28,883 nt of DNA from a virus, in IMG/VR virus record IMGVR_UViG_3300035698_013279, positions 1 to 28,883 of that record. The stretch is one strand, 5' to 3'. Position 1 is the first letter of the stretch; every line of letters begins with the position of its first letter. A model generated the notes under the pieces. That model made no database searches. It was not told the DNA's origin and was given only the letters and a program-made list of their open reading frames with translations. A program made the translations under genes and the position numbers. Positions 8,514-16,733 of this stretch are shown one piece after another.

Positions 8514-9154
8514 TATTTTACTTTCTTTTTAGCGAGTTTGGTTTTCTTGATTTTCTTGGGTTTCGGCTTTTCATCAAGTTCTAAATCCATAGGATCTTCG
8601 TCTTCAGGAGCCTCGCTAGGGGACTCTCCAGAAAGATCTTCTCCCTCTTCAATGCCTTCAGGGAGATCAAAAGTATTGGATTCATCAATCTCAAAAGCCA
8701 AGATGTCTGGTTCTTTTTCTACGGGAAGACCAGGCACTTCAAGATCGTCATCGACATCCACGTCTTCAGGAAGCTGAATCTGATCCTTGAGGCGAGTGAT
8801 CATGATTTCCGCTTCTTTAAGTCTTGCATGAAGACCATGAGAGGTTTTCTCTTTGACAGCTACATTTAGCTTATCTTTGATATTGAACAGTTGATCGTCA
8901 CTATTCATAGGAACGAACACTTTCTTAGCATAACCCTTCTCAGTCAAAGCCTTGGCTTTCGTAGCAGAGATTTCGTACAAAGGAGTCTTCAGTGAGAGAT
9001 CGCTCTGCTTCTTAGCAACCATTTTCAGGAGGCCATGGAAATGAACATCAGATTCATCATCCATCGCAAGAATGATAGAGGCGTATTTATGCTCTCCACC
9101 GGCATAAATTACGGCCCCGTCCTTACAACCATAAAAGAAATATCTTGTTTTCAT
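8513..9154 (-). CDS. Structural-module protein of unknown role with acidic/basic tail
   Basis: This 213-residue protein follows the major capsid gene. The N-terminal ~125 residues are mixed alpha/beta (FFYGCKDGAVIYAGGEHKYA; KTPLYEISATKAKALTEKGY) with a helical segment. The remaining ~85 residues are very acidic and probably disordered, and the last 20 are almost all Lys with Pro. A body, acidic arm and basic tip could suit a protein bridging capsid subunits or DNA, but I recognise no family. A strong hairpin separates it from the capsid gene, so it may be expressed at a lower level. Confidence 0.65.
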   Translation of the reverse strand: MKTRYFFYGCKDGAVIYAGGEHKYASIILAMDDESDVHFHGLLKMVAKKQSDLSLKTPLYEISATKAKALTEKGYAKKVFVPMNSDDQLFNIKDKLNVAVKEKTSHGLHARLKEAEIMITRLKDQIQLPEDVDVDDDLEVPGLPVEKEPDILAFEIDESNTFDLPEGIEEGEDLSGESPSEAPEDEDPMDLELDEKPKPKKIKKTKLAKKKVK

Positions 9155-9182
9155 CTTTTTGCTCTTTCTCGTTTCTTAGATC

Positions 9183-9206
9183 GGGGGGAAGCCTAAGCCT
9201 CCCCCC
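9183..9206 (-). terminator. Strong GC hairpin after the capsid gene
   Basis: On the minus strand GGGGGGAGGC and GCTTCCCCCC pair as a 10-bp stem (one G-U) with the loop TTAG, about 10 bases past the capsid stop. No U-run follows, so it is not a standard intrinsic terminator. It may reduce read-through or protect the 3' end of an abundant capsid transcript. Confidence 0.6.
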
Positions 9207-9214
9207 TAAGTTGA

Positions 9215-10168
9215 TTACGTCAAAACACCGTAGAGCAAGTAGCCCAATTCAGAACTGGCAACCTTCTCAACGTCCAAGTGCGAGACTTGAACGTAAGTGC
9301 TGTCAACTTCTTCTTTGCGGAACTTCTTAACCTGGTAATAACGACTCTGGAAAGTAAGCATTGCAGTCTGGACCTGATTACCAACGGGGTTGGCTTCGAC
9401 ATAGCCGAACCAGCAAATGTCATTCCAGATACGAGCATTAACTTCAGTCTGTACGCCAATGCCAGCCGTATCATAAATCTGCGACCCAACATACCAGTTC
9501 TGGATACCGAAAAGACCCTGGAAAGGAGCGTAAGGACCGCTCATAGTACCTTTACTATAAGCATTGCCACGCCATTCTTTCAGGCTAACGGCACTCGCCG
9601 CATGGTGAACCAAATAGTTATGGATAGCATCTCGAACTTGATCGTTGATGATACACATGTTAGGAAGACAACCGGCCTGAAGCAAGAAAGCCTGCTTCAC
9701 CGTATTGATGTCATCTTCAATTACAGGAGTAGCATTATCCCACTTCGTTGTAGGAGTTGCACTACCATCCCAGTTACTAGCGGTTTCGACGATAACCTTG
9801 ACACGTTGTTCCCGGCGAATGCGAAGGGTGTTGATCAATTTCGAAGTACATCTTTGACCAAATGCAATTACGGAATCACAATTCTTCAGGATACGATCAG
9901 TCATCTTAGTCTTGAGCTTCTTTTCTGTGCATTTATAAGTATCAGTCGTCCAATCGATCTCAAGCTCAGGGGCCTCGACACCATCAGCGACGATAACTTC
10001 GTGATCCTTCAGTTCTTCACGATAGAACTTATAGAAAGAATCCGTTTCATGCTTGACCTTCGAAAAGGGACAAACCTGATCCGAGATCATTCCTTGAATA
10101 CTCGGCAACTGCACCGCAAAAGCCGTAAGGGCCTGATCGATATGAACGTTATAAACTCTACTTGCCAT
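9215..10168 (-). CDS. Major capsid protein
   Basis: This 317-residue protein follows the decoration gene and has the HK97-type pattern seen in this head-gene group. An N-terminal region ends in SFYKFYREELKDHEVIVADG. An E-loop-like part follows with PELEIDWTTDTYKCTEKKLKTKM, then a long spine helix (LINTLRIRREQRVKVIVETA). The P-domain includes VKQAFLLQAGCLPNMCIIND, and the C-terminal strands are WFGYVEANPVGNQVQTAMLTF. Its upstream gene order (protease/scaffold, decoration) supports the call. It should be the most abundant virion protein. Confidence 0.87.
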   Translation of the reverse strand: MASRVYNVHIDQALTAFAVQLPSIQGMISDQVCPFSKVKHETDSFYKFYREELKDHEVIVADGVEAPELEIDWTTDTYKCTEKKLKTKMTDRILKNCDSVIAFGQRCTSKLINTLRIRREQRVKVIVETASNWDGSATPTTKWDNATPVIEDDINTVKQAFLLQAGCLPNMCIINDQVRDAIHNYLVHHAASAVSLKEWRGNAYSKGTMSGPYAPFQGLFGIQNWYVGSQIYDTAGIGVQTEVNARIWNDICWFGYVEANPVGNQVQTAMLTFQSRYYQVKKFRKEEVDSTYVQVSHLDVEKVASSELGYLLYGVLT

Positions 10169-10211
10169 TGTTTACTTCACCGTACTCCATTTCTTTTTTA
10201 CGGGTTAGAGA

Positions 10212-10604
10212 TTAATCTCTGGAAATAACCTGTTTTTCGATACGAGCTTTGAAACGCAAACCAGTGGTTTGCGTCTCCATACATTCACCGATGATGTTTG
10301 CATCAGTTGCGCCAGTTTCAGGATCGGTCATAGCAGCTCCACCGGAAGCGGCGATCAAAAGATCACCCTGAGTGACACTACCACTAGCGATCATCCAAGT
10401 AATTCCGCCACCGAGGCAGATAGCAACATAGTCTCCACTGGCAGATGCGTCTTCATCATCATAAACACCGATACAAGCTTCATTCTGAGCAGTAGGATGA
10501 ATAACGGTCTTTGCAGTAGCACTAAAGCGTACCAGGTAGTAAGGAGTCAAAGCCTCCCCAGCAAGAAACGAATCATGTTCTTTTTGACAACTCTTCTGTC
10601 CCAT
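10212..10604 (-). CDS. Head decoration / stabilisation protein
   Basis: This 130-residue beta-rich protein sits between scaffold and major capsid genes. It matches the small decoration proteins of the DUF2190 kind: GEALTPYYLVRFSATAK, EACIGVYDDEDASASGDYVA, ICLGGGITWMIASGSVTQGD, and a final strand RFKARIEKQVISRD. Such proteins bind as trimers at the capsid's threefold positions to reinforce it. No metal or catalytic motif is visible. Confidence 0.75.
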   Translation of the reverse strand: MGQKSCQKEHDSFLAGEALTPYYLVRFSATAKTVIHPTAQNEACIGVYDDEDASASGDYVAICLGGGITWMIASGSVTQGDLLIAASGGAAMTDPETGATDANIIGECMETQTTGLRFKARIEKQVISRD

Positions 10605-10634
10605 TCGATTTTTTCCCTTCTCTAATTACGGTGA

Positions 10635-11333
10635 TTACTTCTTAGCGTTAATTCTAGTTTCTGCCTCAACTTGTGCCTTGGCATATGAAATCGTTTTACC
10701 AGCAGTAGCAAATTCAGTCACAATCTCAGTGGCCATTTCGGCGATATCGAGGTTCGTTGCAGGATACTTATTGCCATCATTGGCTTCAACCAATTCTTCA
10801 GCCTGATCCTTCGTGTTTTCGACACCAGCAGAATCAAGTTTGTTTGCGTTCTTCGATGCTTCAACGTCGTCCCACATCTTGACAGAACCCATAAGTTCTT
10901 TGAACAGATCAATAGCAGTAACATCAGAAGCTTCTTTGTCGCCCATTGCAAAGGATGCTACACCATCAGCACTTCTGAGTGCGGTGAACATAGCCTTGGT
11001 ATTATCAACGAGAGCCGGGGTGATATTCTTGCCCTTAACAAGACCTTCAACAAAACTCTCATCTTCGCGCTTCTCGAAATTAGCACGATCACTCTTAAAC
11101 TCTTCCTGCAACTTCTTCATGTTGTCATTAGCCAAAGTAAGCTTCCTTGCTGCTTCAACATTGGCAGCTTTACTATCTTTAAGTTCCTTAGCTAATTTAG
11201 CAGTAGCTTCGTCTGCCAGACTTTTGGCATCCAACTGATTCTTGAGAACTTCAGCCAACTGGCTCTGAAGCTCTTCAACTTTCTCAGTACTAACTGCATC
11301 TTTCTTCGTTTCAGTTTCTTTAGCAATAGCCAT
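10635..11333 (-). CDS. Possible separate scaffold protein from internal start
   Basis: ATG at 11333 is preceded by AGGGA with six bases of spacing. It begins MAIAKETETKK and would yield about 232 residues containing the whole coiled coil and C-terminus without the protease. Nested scaffold genes are known for lambda and related phages. The signal is a good ribosome site in frame, nothing more. ATG 11360 (MMSKDEREE) is an alternative. Confidence 0.4.
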   Translation of the reverse strand: MAIAKETETKKDAVSTEKVEELQSQLAEVLKNQLDAKSLADEATAKLAKELKDSKAANVEAARKLTLANDNMKKLQEEFKSDRANFEKREDESFVEGLVKGKNITPALVDNTKAMFTALRSADGVASFAMGDKEASDVTAIDLFKELMGSVKMWDDVEASKNANKLDSAGVENTKDQAEELVEANDGNKYPATNLDIAEMATEIVTEFATAGKTISYAKAQVEAETRINAKK

Positions 11334-12470
11334 TTCTTCCCTTTCGTCCTTACTCATCATTGTTGGAAAATCTACCCCTATGCCTTTTTCTGTGTCAAAT
11401 ACGACTATATCAACTTCAGGTCTTACGGTGTAAGAATCCGAAGATTTCGAAAAGTAAGATTCTATTGGTCCAAGATCATCAACTGCTGGAGTACTAATAC
11501 CCAGAAGAGCAACAGCCTTGATAACATTCTTGTATTCTATTCCATCCTTTTTAATAGAATTAAAAACCTCGATTGACTTACCTGTGAGTTTCTTTGTTTT
11601 GATGTAAGTATCATGATCCTTAGCGCTGAAATCAAGGTCGCCCACTAACCAATCTTCTACAACACGAGGATCTCTCAAAAGTCCTAAACCCGCTTCCTTT
11701 CCGTCCTTTCTTTCCTTTATATTATCATGACCATCTTTCAGAGGCGGTATGAACCACGAAGAGAACTCTTCATAATTAACAACCATTTCCAAAACGTCTG
11801 CTTTGGTGTAGGGTTTACCATTCCAAGTACCTACCTTGAAAATACGCTCATCATAAACCATGACACGCTCCAAGTTAGGATCTGCATCAAAATCAGAGGC
11901 ATTTATCGAATCCATATAGAACTGAAGTTCTGAACTAGCAGTAGCGCTGCGCAAAAAGTACTTGGCATGCGCGCTGATGTGATTGAATACTGATTTGGAG
12001 ATTGAAGGCGGGAGCCAGTAGTCATTGTCCAATAGTTCCTCGTAACACGATACGAGCATTTCACAAGTCACTGAATCGTTATCCGCATCCGAGGTAGCCT
12101 CTTCTGTGTGATGCTCAAAGAGATAGCGCTCTTCGTCACTATAAGCATACCTCATTGCCTTGTTGTCTTTAGTCATTTTCATTTCCTTTACGCTGACCAC
12201 TGGATACAAGGAGAAGTATCCGGCCCCCGGCCATATTTTACTTTTAGCATCCAAAGTGATGTTATGTTCATCGACTCTTTGTTCGAAATCAATAATGTTG
12301 ATCTCTTCTGGTTCTCCTAGAACAACATGAAGCCTCTTCGAGTACTTCTCCGTGGATACTATTACTTCATTGTTGATAAATGGTTCAGTGTCCTTAGCCA
12401 GGAGCGCCTTAACCTTGTTTCGGCTCAACTTTGAATAGATCCGGTCGAAATACTTATCCCTGAGCTTCAT
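10635..12470 (-). CDS. Capsid maturation protease fused to scaffold
   Basis: This 611-residue protein joins two functions. Residues about 200-335 match Mu-I-like phage proteases: WFIPPLKDGHDN (His248), GLLRDPRVVEDWLVGDLDF, GKSIEVF (Ser299) and NVIKAVALLGISTPAV. His248 and Ser299 are the likely catalytic residues. Residues about 380-480 are a charged coiled coil typical of scaffolds, followed by a basic Lys-ended C-terminus. Residues 1-200 are unassigned. Internal starts at Met371 (11360) and Met380 (11333, preceded by AAAGGGAAGAA) could make a free scaffold, as in lambda C/Nu3. A dispersed palindrome lies in the coding sequence at 11421, upstream of those starts. Confidence 0.85.
   Translation of the reverse strand: MKLRDKYFDRIYSKLSRNKVKALLAKDTEPFINNEVIVSTEKYSKRLHVVLGEPEEINIIDFEQRVDEHNITLDAKSKIWPGAGYFSLYPVVSVKEMKMTKDNKAMRYAYSDEERYLFEHHTEEATSDADNDSVTCEMLVSCYEELLDNDYWLPPSISKSVFNHISAHAKYFLRSATASSELQFYMDSINASDFDADPNLERVMVYDERIFKVGTWNGKPYTKADVLEMVVNYEEFSSWFIPPLKDGHDNIKERKDGKEAGLGLLRDPRVVEDWLVGDLDFSAKDHDTYIKTKKLTGKSIEVFNSIKKDGIEYKNVIKAVALLGISTPAVDDLGPIESYFSKSSDSYTVRPEVDIVVFDTEKGIGVDFPTMMSKDEREEMAIAKETETKKDAVSTEKVEELQSQLAEVLKNQLDAKSLADEATAKLAKELKDSKAANVEAARKLTLANDNMKKLQEEFKSDRANFEKREDESFVEGLVKGKNITPALVDNTKAMFTALRSADGVASFAMGDKEASDVTAIDLFKELMGSVKMWDDVEASKNANKLDSAGVENTKDQAEELVEANDGNKYPATNLDIAEMATEIVTEFATAGKTISYAKAQVEAETRINAKK
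11421..11435. promoter_or_regulatory. Dispersed palindrome TCTTAC-GGT-GTAAGA, copy 2 (inside a gene)
   Basis: An exact copy lies within the protease/scaffold gene, encoding SYTVR of DSYTVRP, about 60-90 bases upstream of the candidate internal scaffold starts. It is the only exact copy inside an assigned reading frame. Confidence 0.65.
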
Positions 12471-12489
12471 ATCTTCCTTACATTAAGTA

Positions 12490-12594
12490 GGCTTGAGCAA
12501 ATGCCAGAAACGAGCGAAAAACATCGACTCAAGCCAACATGTTCTTATTCTTATACCCATCTAGTACTTTTACTATGGGGTAATTTACCACCCC
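12490..12594. other. Structured intergenic region between portal and protease genes
   Basis: The 131-base gap holds an 8-bp inverted repeat (GGCTTGAG at 12490-12497 and CTCAAGCC at 12528-12535, loop 30) and a second palindromic patch GGTAATTTACC at 12579-12589 inside GGGG/CCCC. The latter lies just after the portal stop. The structures may separate the portal and scaffold transcripts; I see no convincing promoter. Confidence 0.4.
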
Positions 12595-12601
12595 TCAGTT
12601 T

Positions 12602-14119
12602 TTATTCCTTATCATTTGCTTCTGGGTTAGTTCCGTCTGCCTGGGATCTTTCTTCGTTTTCATTCCGTCTAGTACCACGGTCATCCAGATCTTCTTCTCT
12701 CTCTCCCGGCTCTGGGCCTTGATCTTTCTCCTTTCCTGGGATAATAATGGCTTCACCAGGTTCGCGCATTTGACTCATTTGCATTGGAAGATCAACGAAA
12801 CTAATCATCCAAGGCTGGAATTCAGTGATGATTCCTTTTTCTATAAGGATCTGCAATATCTGAGCACGTTCTTTACGTGATTCTCTCTTGATGCTGCCAA
12901 GTTTGAATTTAGGATAGTGTTTAACATCCTTATAATTCATGTCAACTAGAGGTCTAATGATCTGACGATCAAATGCAACCTCTTCTAATAGAAGACCGAT
13001 GTATTCCATGCTCATTACGAATATATCATATTGGGTTTTGCCTAAACCATACGAACCACCAGCACCAGCGCCTCCAGAAACACCAAGCAAATCTGGAACT
13101 AAGGACGAGCGAGTCATGCCGCCATTATTAATAGCAATCGCCTTCTCGAATCCAGGAGTAGCAGTCCTAATGGATTCCAAGTATTTCAGATCAAACTCAT
13201 GAGGAAGAGTTACAGCACTTCGATTTTGAAGATTACCAACAATCTCTCGAAATCGCTTAACATCGTTTCCATCAGCACCCATCGGAATATTTCCTACAGG
13301 AATCGGAGCAGCATATCGCTCCAGATACATATTCCAATACTTATAGATAATATCCTTTGCGATCCAACTACGATAAGCGGCTCGATGATCAGAAACTCCA
13401 TAAGGATTTCTAAACGAGGAGTTATAAGAGAAGAGAACAAACTTATCAGTTTTCATATGACGCATGCCGGGGAGTTGATCGACAAGTTTACCCCATTCAA
13501 TATCTTGACAGGCATATACGTTCTCAACAACACCATATTTTTTCAACCCACCAGTAGGTTCACGGTCGAACAAAAAACCATGAGGTGCTTTTGGCGCAAT
13601 GCGACGATATCTGACTTTTCCAGCGTGTTCGCCCTCTTCAACATACATCCAAACCTTTTCGGCTATTGAGAAACCGTAATCCATGGCTGTTAGGAAGTTG
13701 AAGATAAGCTCTCGAACGGTGATGTCCATTCTGTCTAGTGAATCTCTTACGAAATCTCCTATCTCTTTGTCTCGATCATCATTAGTTGGAGCCTGGATTG
13801 AGAAATCAGTAGAGCTTCTAACTACCTTCTTCAAAAGGCTAGTGGCTGCAATCTGATCATCAGTCATCATATAATCGTAGACACCTAGTCCCTTTTTCTG
13901 AACTAGGATATCTGGATTATAGTTGTAAGTAGGCATTGCAAGGTTCTGACGCTGATCAGTGTCCAGCCAATGAGCCCAGTTAGTGGAAGCACTAATGGAA
14001 TCGGTTATTTCCTCAAGAGTTGGAGGCAATATCAATCCGATTGGCGACCGCTTCTTCTTCTTTGTATAAGATTCGTTCGGCGTAAGACTTTTAGATTTCG
14101 AAACGTCCTGCTTTTTCAT
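12602..14119 (-). CDS. Portal protein (DUF935 / Mu gp29 type)
   Basis: The portal forms the dodecameric ring through which DNA is packaged. Features of the DUF935 family include residues ~140-170 with FNFLTAMDYGFSIAEKVWMY, then IAPKAPHGFLFDREPTGGL, the helix KYWNMYLERYAAPIPVGNIP, and a Gly-rich turn GVSGGAGAGGSYGLG before the final helical region. The C-terminal ~40 residues are acidic and charged. I chose ATG 14119, nine bases after GGAG, over ATG 14125 (three bases after it). Longer forms reaching 14266 are inside the terminase frame and unlikely. It overlaps the terminase gene by 29 bases. Confidence 0.88.
   Translation of the reverse strand: MKKQDVSKSKSLTPNESYTKKKKRSPIGLILPPTLEEITDSISASTNWAHWLDTDQRQNLAMPTYNYNPDILVQKKGLGVYDYMMTDDQIAATSLLKKVVRSSTDFSIQAPTNDDRDKEIGDFVRDSLDRMDITVRELIFNFLTAMDYGFSIAEKVWMYVEEGEHAGKVRYRRIAPKAPHGFLFDREPTGGLKKYGVVENVYACQDIEWGKLVDQLPGMRHMKTDKFVLFSYNSSFRNPYGVSDHRAAYRSWIAKDIIYKYWNMYLERYAAPIPVGNIPMGADGNDVKRFREIVGNLQNRSAVTLPHEFDLKYLESIRTATPGFEKAIAINNGGMTRSSLVPDLLGVSGGAGAGGSYGLGKTQYDIFVMSMEYIGLLLEEVAFDRQIIRPLVDMNYKDVKHYPKFKLGSIKRESRKERAQILQILIEKGIITEFQPWMISFVDLPMQMSQMREPGEAIIIPGKEKDQGPEPGEREEDLDDRGTRRNENEERSQADGTNPEANDKE
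14071..14089. promoter_or_regulatory. Degenerate copy of the dispersed palindrome
   Basis: ATTCGTTCGGCGTAAGACT keeps the complete right arm GTAAGA and the GGC centre, but two bases of the inner left arm are changed. It lies at the terminase/portal junction, just inside the portal gene. It may be a decayed site or chance. Confidence 0.3.
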
Positions 14120-15572
14120 ACTCATTTTCTCCCATCCAAATGGACCTATCATCTTGAAGCAGATCCCTGTTTGTGTCATTTTCAAATCCTGGTAATACAT
14201 CAGAACGGGCCTGGTGAAGGAGTCGAGAGAGCTGGACCCCTTCACCGAAAGCCCCAAAGTGTGCACCGTCTATACGATTGAGGAAGTTGTTATATCTAAT
14301 CAGGTAATATCGCAAAGCATCCAATAGATGATCATTGCGTTTTACAATGTCCTCATATAGTTCTCCCATTCGACTCATTTTTCTATATGAGACCTGTTCA
14401 AATTCCATGAGCATGTTAGGACATCGATCTCTGTCGAATATAATGAAGGGTTGTTTACTCAAACCGTCTAGCCGCAAGTGGTCTCTAATGATTTCCCATC
14501 CAAGCTGTCGATCATTATTGGTTTCAACGAAAGAACAGAAGGGTATGATTCGTTTGAAAATCAGCCGAGCATCGGCAGCGGTCGGATCAATAGTACAACG
14601 ACGTATGTTGTACTTCTTAAACATTGGATATAAATATTCAGCGTTTTGCAAAGAACTGAGGGCACTTTTATAGTATTCCCCAATAACTCGAACTTGACGC
14701 CCATTCTTTTGAAAGAAGAGACAGGCTGTTTTATTGGAAACACCAATATCGAGGGAGGCATCGACTTGCCCATACTTAGGATCATAAGGAACATGCCTGA
14801 AAAAGATCTTATGATTGAAAGTGGGGAATACATCGCCGCCAGAGGCTACAAACTGGCCTAGTATTTCTTGACGATACTTATCAACATTAGTCTTTTTCAT
14901 TGTCTGTTGCAGAAACAAGATTTCTTTACGGGGCACCAGTGGATTATCATGTAAAGTACCACTCCATGATATAAAGTCTTTTTTAGTCGGGTCTTTGCCC
15001 CATAACCACCACTGATGAAAGATTGAGCCCTTGCCGAAAGGTGTGGACGTAGCTAGAACCTCTCCCCCTGAAGTAACTAACCGAGGTAGGAGATAACCAT
15101 CTACAACATCCCTGGGGATTCTAGAAGCCTCATCTATCGGCATGAAATCAACACCCTCACCTAGAAGAGACTCGGGGTTCTGAGTTGTTTTGGCGTGTAT
15201 CTCCGTACCATTTTCCAAAATAATACAAGAATTCTTACGATCACGACGAACAACTTCCATAAATGGAAATCGATCTATAACAAGATGCCAAACTACTTTG
15301 AATATCTTTTCAGCCAAACTATAGAGAGGAGCAACTACCCAGATAATCTGTTTTGTTGGATACCTACAGCGAACATAGACCTCGTTAGCAGCGCAAAAGG
15401 TTTTACCCCACCTAGCAGCACAGGCAAGTATTCGCATACGCTCTGTGGCTTCATGAACCTTCATCTGGCCAGGATGAGGACGATAGCCAATCTCAGCAAA
15501 GATCGCTTTGCGAAATTCTACCGTATCCATTGGGATGCTTGAATGTTCAGTACCAGCTACATATTTAGCCAT
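14091..15572 (-). CDS. terL: Terminase large subunit
   Basis: This is the ATPase and nuclease that packages DNA through the portal. Numbered from the chosen start MAKYVAG: Walker A is CAARWGKT (51-58), Walker B FMPIDEA (143-149), and the coupling motif ATSTP (174-178). The RNase H-type nuclease domain has DASLDIG (Asp275 in DIG), TIDPTAADA and the final acidic DALRYY. I chose ATG 15572 because AAGGGA lies six bases upstream; ATG 15596 lacks a ribosome site. No small terminase gene precedes it, which is unusual; the region upstream is a divergent promoter. Confidence 0.95.
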   Translation of the reverse strand: MAKYVAGTEHSSIPMDTVEFRKAIFAEIGYRPHPGQMKVHEATERMRILACAARWGKTFCAANEVYVRCRYPTKQIIWVVAPLYSLAEKIFKVVWHLVIDRFPFMEVVRRDRKNSCIILENGTEIHAKTTQNPESLLGEGVDFMPIDEASRIPRDVVDGYLLPRLVTSGGEVLATSTPFGKGSIFHQWWLWGKDPTKKDFISWSGTLHDNPLVPRKEILFLQQTMKKTNVDKYRQEILGQFVASGGDVFPTFNHKIFFRHVPYDPKYGQVDASLDIGVSNKTACLFFQKNGRQVRVIGEYYKSALSSLQNAEYLYPMFKKYNIRRCTIDPTAADARLIFKRIIPFCSFVETNNDRQLGWEIIRDHLRLDGLSKQPFIIFDRDRCPNMLMEFEQVSYRKMSRMGELYEDIVKRNDHLLDALRYYLIRYNNFLNRIDGAHFGAFGEGVQLSRLLHQARSDVLPGFENDTNRDLLQDDRSIWMGENEYEKAGRFEI

Positions 15573-15642
15573 TAGTATTCCCTTCGATAAGCCCATATAA
15601 TAAGGTAGGGATACTTATTATCATCACCCCCCACTTATTTTC

Positions 15643-15671
15643 TTGTACCAAAGGGCAAAGTGTGCTATAGT
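15643..15671 (+). promoter_or_regulatory. Promoter for the first rightward operon
   Basis: TTGTAC, 17 bases, then TATAGT, with the extended -10 TGC directly before it (GTGTGCTATAGT). It shares GTGCTAT with promoters at 19965, 19909 and 27741. The gene starting at 15710 has a ribosome site AAAGGGAG. Confidence 0.75.
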
Positions 15672-15709
15672 GTTATGGATATCAACTTTTAATTTGAAAG
15701 GGAGAATTA

Positions 15710-16129
15710 ATGAAAGTCAAGATCGCTGTTGGAGCATGGATCAGAGAAGATAACCACAATTGGATAGTGGATATAGCCTGGCCTAGAAACCCTGAAGAAA
15801 AACGAGGGAAGAAGATAAAGAAAAAGCTGATAAAAAAGGATAGAGACGAACCTATAATTCCACCGATCAAAATACAGGGAATCACATGTAGAATTAAAAC
15901 AGGATACTTTCTATCGTTCGGCCCAGCGATGATTTACGCTTTCAATAATCTGATCAAAAGAAATTTAAGGCTTGTAGAGATGGCCGATATTGATGAAGGG
16001 AAATACACGAAGCATTGTACCAATATCAAAAAACTCTATGAGATTATCAAAGACGTTGAAGGAAAACTTGATCCTGTTAAGATCAAACAAAAAGTAAGAA
16101 AGAGTAAACATGTCATCGTGGCTAAGTAA
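15710..16129 (+). CDS. Hypothetical basic protein, first early gene
   Basis: This 139-residue Lys-rich protein is the first gene after the divergent promoter, with ribosome site AAAGGGAG. The N-terminal strand KVKIAVGAWIREDNHNWIVDIAW is followed by a basic linker (PEEKRGKKIKKKLIKKDRDE). A hydrophobic middle contains ITCRIKTGYFLSFGPAMIYAFNNLIKR, then a helical C-terminus. No domain is recognised. It overlaps the next gene by 20 bases, so expression is likely coupled. Confidence 0.7.
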   Translation: MKVKIAVGAWIREDNHNWIVDIAWPRNPEEKRGKKIKKKLIKKDRDEPIIPPIKIQGITCRIKTGYFLSFGPAMIYAFNNLIKRNLRLVEMADIDEGKYTKHCTNIKKLYEIIKDVEGKLDPVKIKQKVRKSKHVIVAK

Positions 16130-16706
16130 CCTATTTGATTTGTTTCTACCAACGGTCCTAAAAGAAGAATCGTTAAATGAAATGGAAGTGGTTGGTGCAG
16201 AACTTATCCAAGTAGGTAAAGAACTAGAAGAATGTGCCGAAGAATTTGGTGAAACTTTCCATGAAAAACTCGTAAGAGAATATGACGAAAAGAAAAAGAA
16301 ACTTGTCAGTGACGAGTCCTTTTGTATAAAAAGCAAAGAGATTTGGGAATGGGAGAGTGAGTTCTCAAAAAGATTGAAAGCAATGAGAGAAAAAAAAAGA
16401 GCGCAGAAACAAGAAAAAGACCAAAAGGAATTAGAAGCAATGAGAGAAAATCATTACTATCAAATGCTCCTTGAGAAAAACTGCGGATCTTCAGCAGCAT
16501 CCGGGGACGCATACAAGCCACCTCCAGAACCAATAAAACCACAAACACAGACATATAAACTAGAAGAAAATAGTAAATGCACTTATTGCGGAAAAGTAAT
16601 CGAAAAAGGAAATGTAGTCTGGAAGTGCAAATGCGATGCAGTAATGTGTTTTAACTGTTATCATGAAAATAAAGGCAAGTGTACCCGGTATGGATGTAAA
16701 TACTGA
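16110..16706 (+). CDS. Coiled-coil protein with C-terminal zinc-binding domain
   Basis: This 198-residue protein has an amphipathic N-terminus (MSSWLSNLFDLFLPTVL), a highly charged helix of about 90 residues likely to form a coiled coil, a Pro-rich linker (YKPPPEPIKPQTQTYK), and a zinc domain at about 155-196. The ligand pattern is CTYCGK, then WKCKCDAVMCFNCYHENKGKC, ending in YGCKY, i.e. at least six to eight Cys suited to two zinc ions in a RING- or treble-clef-like fold. The fold suggests protein-protein or nucleic-acid binding. Function is unknown. The stop codon touches the palindrome at 16706. Confidence 0.75.
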   Translation: MSSWLSNLFDLFLPTVLKEESLNEMEVVGAELIQVGKELEECAEEFGETFHEKLVREYDEKKKKLVSDESFCIKSKEIWEWESEFSKRLKAMREKKRAQKQEKDQKELEAMRENHYYQMLLEKNCGSSAASGDAYKPPPEPIKPQTQTYKLEENSKCTYCGKVIEKGNVVWKCKCDAVMCFNCYHENKGKCTRYGCKY

Positions 16707-16724
16707 TTCTTACTGTGTAAGAAT
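16706..16724. promoter_or_regulatory. Dispersed palindrome, copy 3 (8-3-8)
   Basis: ATTCTTAC-TGT-GTAAGAAT begins at the stop codon of the zinc-domain gene and ends nine bases before the TTG start of the methyltransferase, just ahead of its GGGGGA ribosome site. It is the only structured element in the 27-base gap. Confidence 0.75.
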
Positions 16725-16733
16725 GGGGGAACA

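Noticed and set aside
9278-10228. A 316-codon open frame antisense to the capsid gene
   Set aside because: It has no ribosome site and lies opposite a clear capsid gene, whose codon structure explains the absence of stops.
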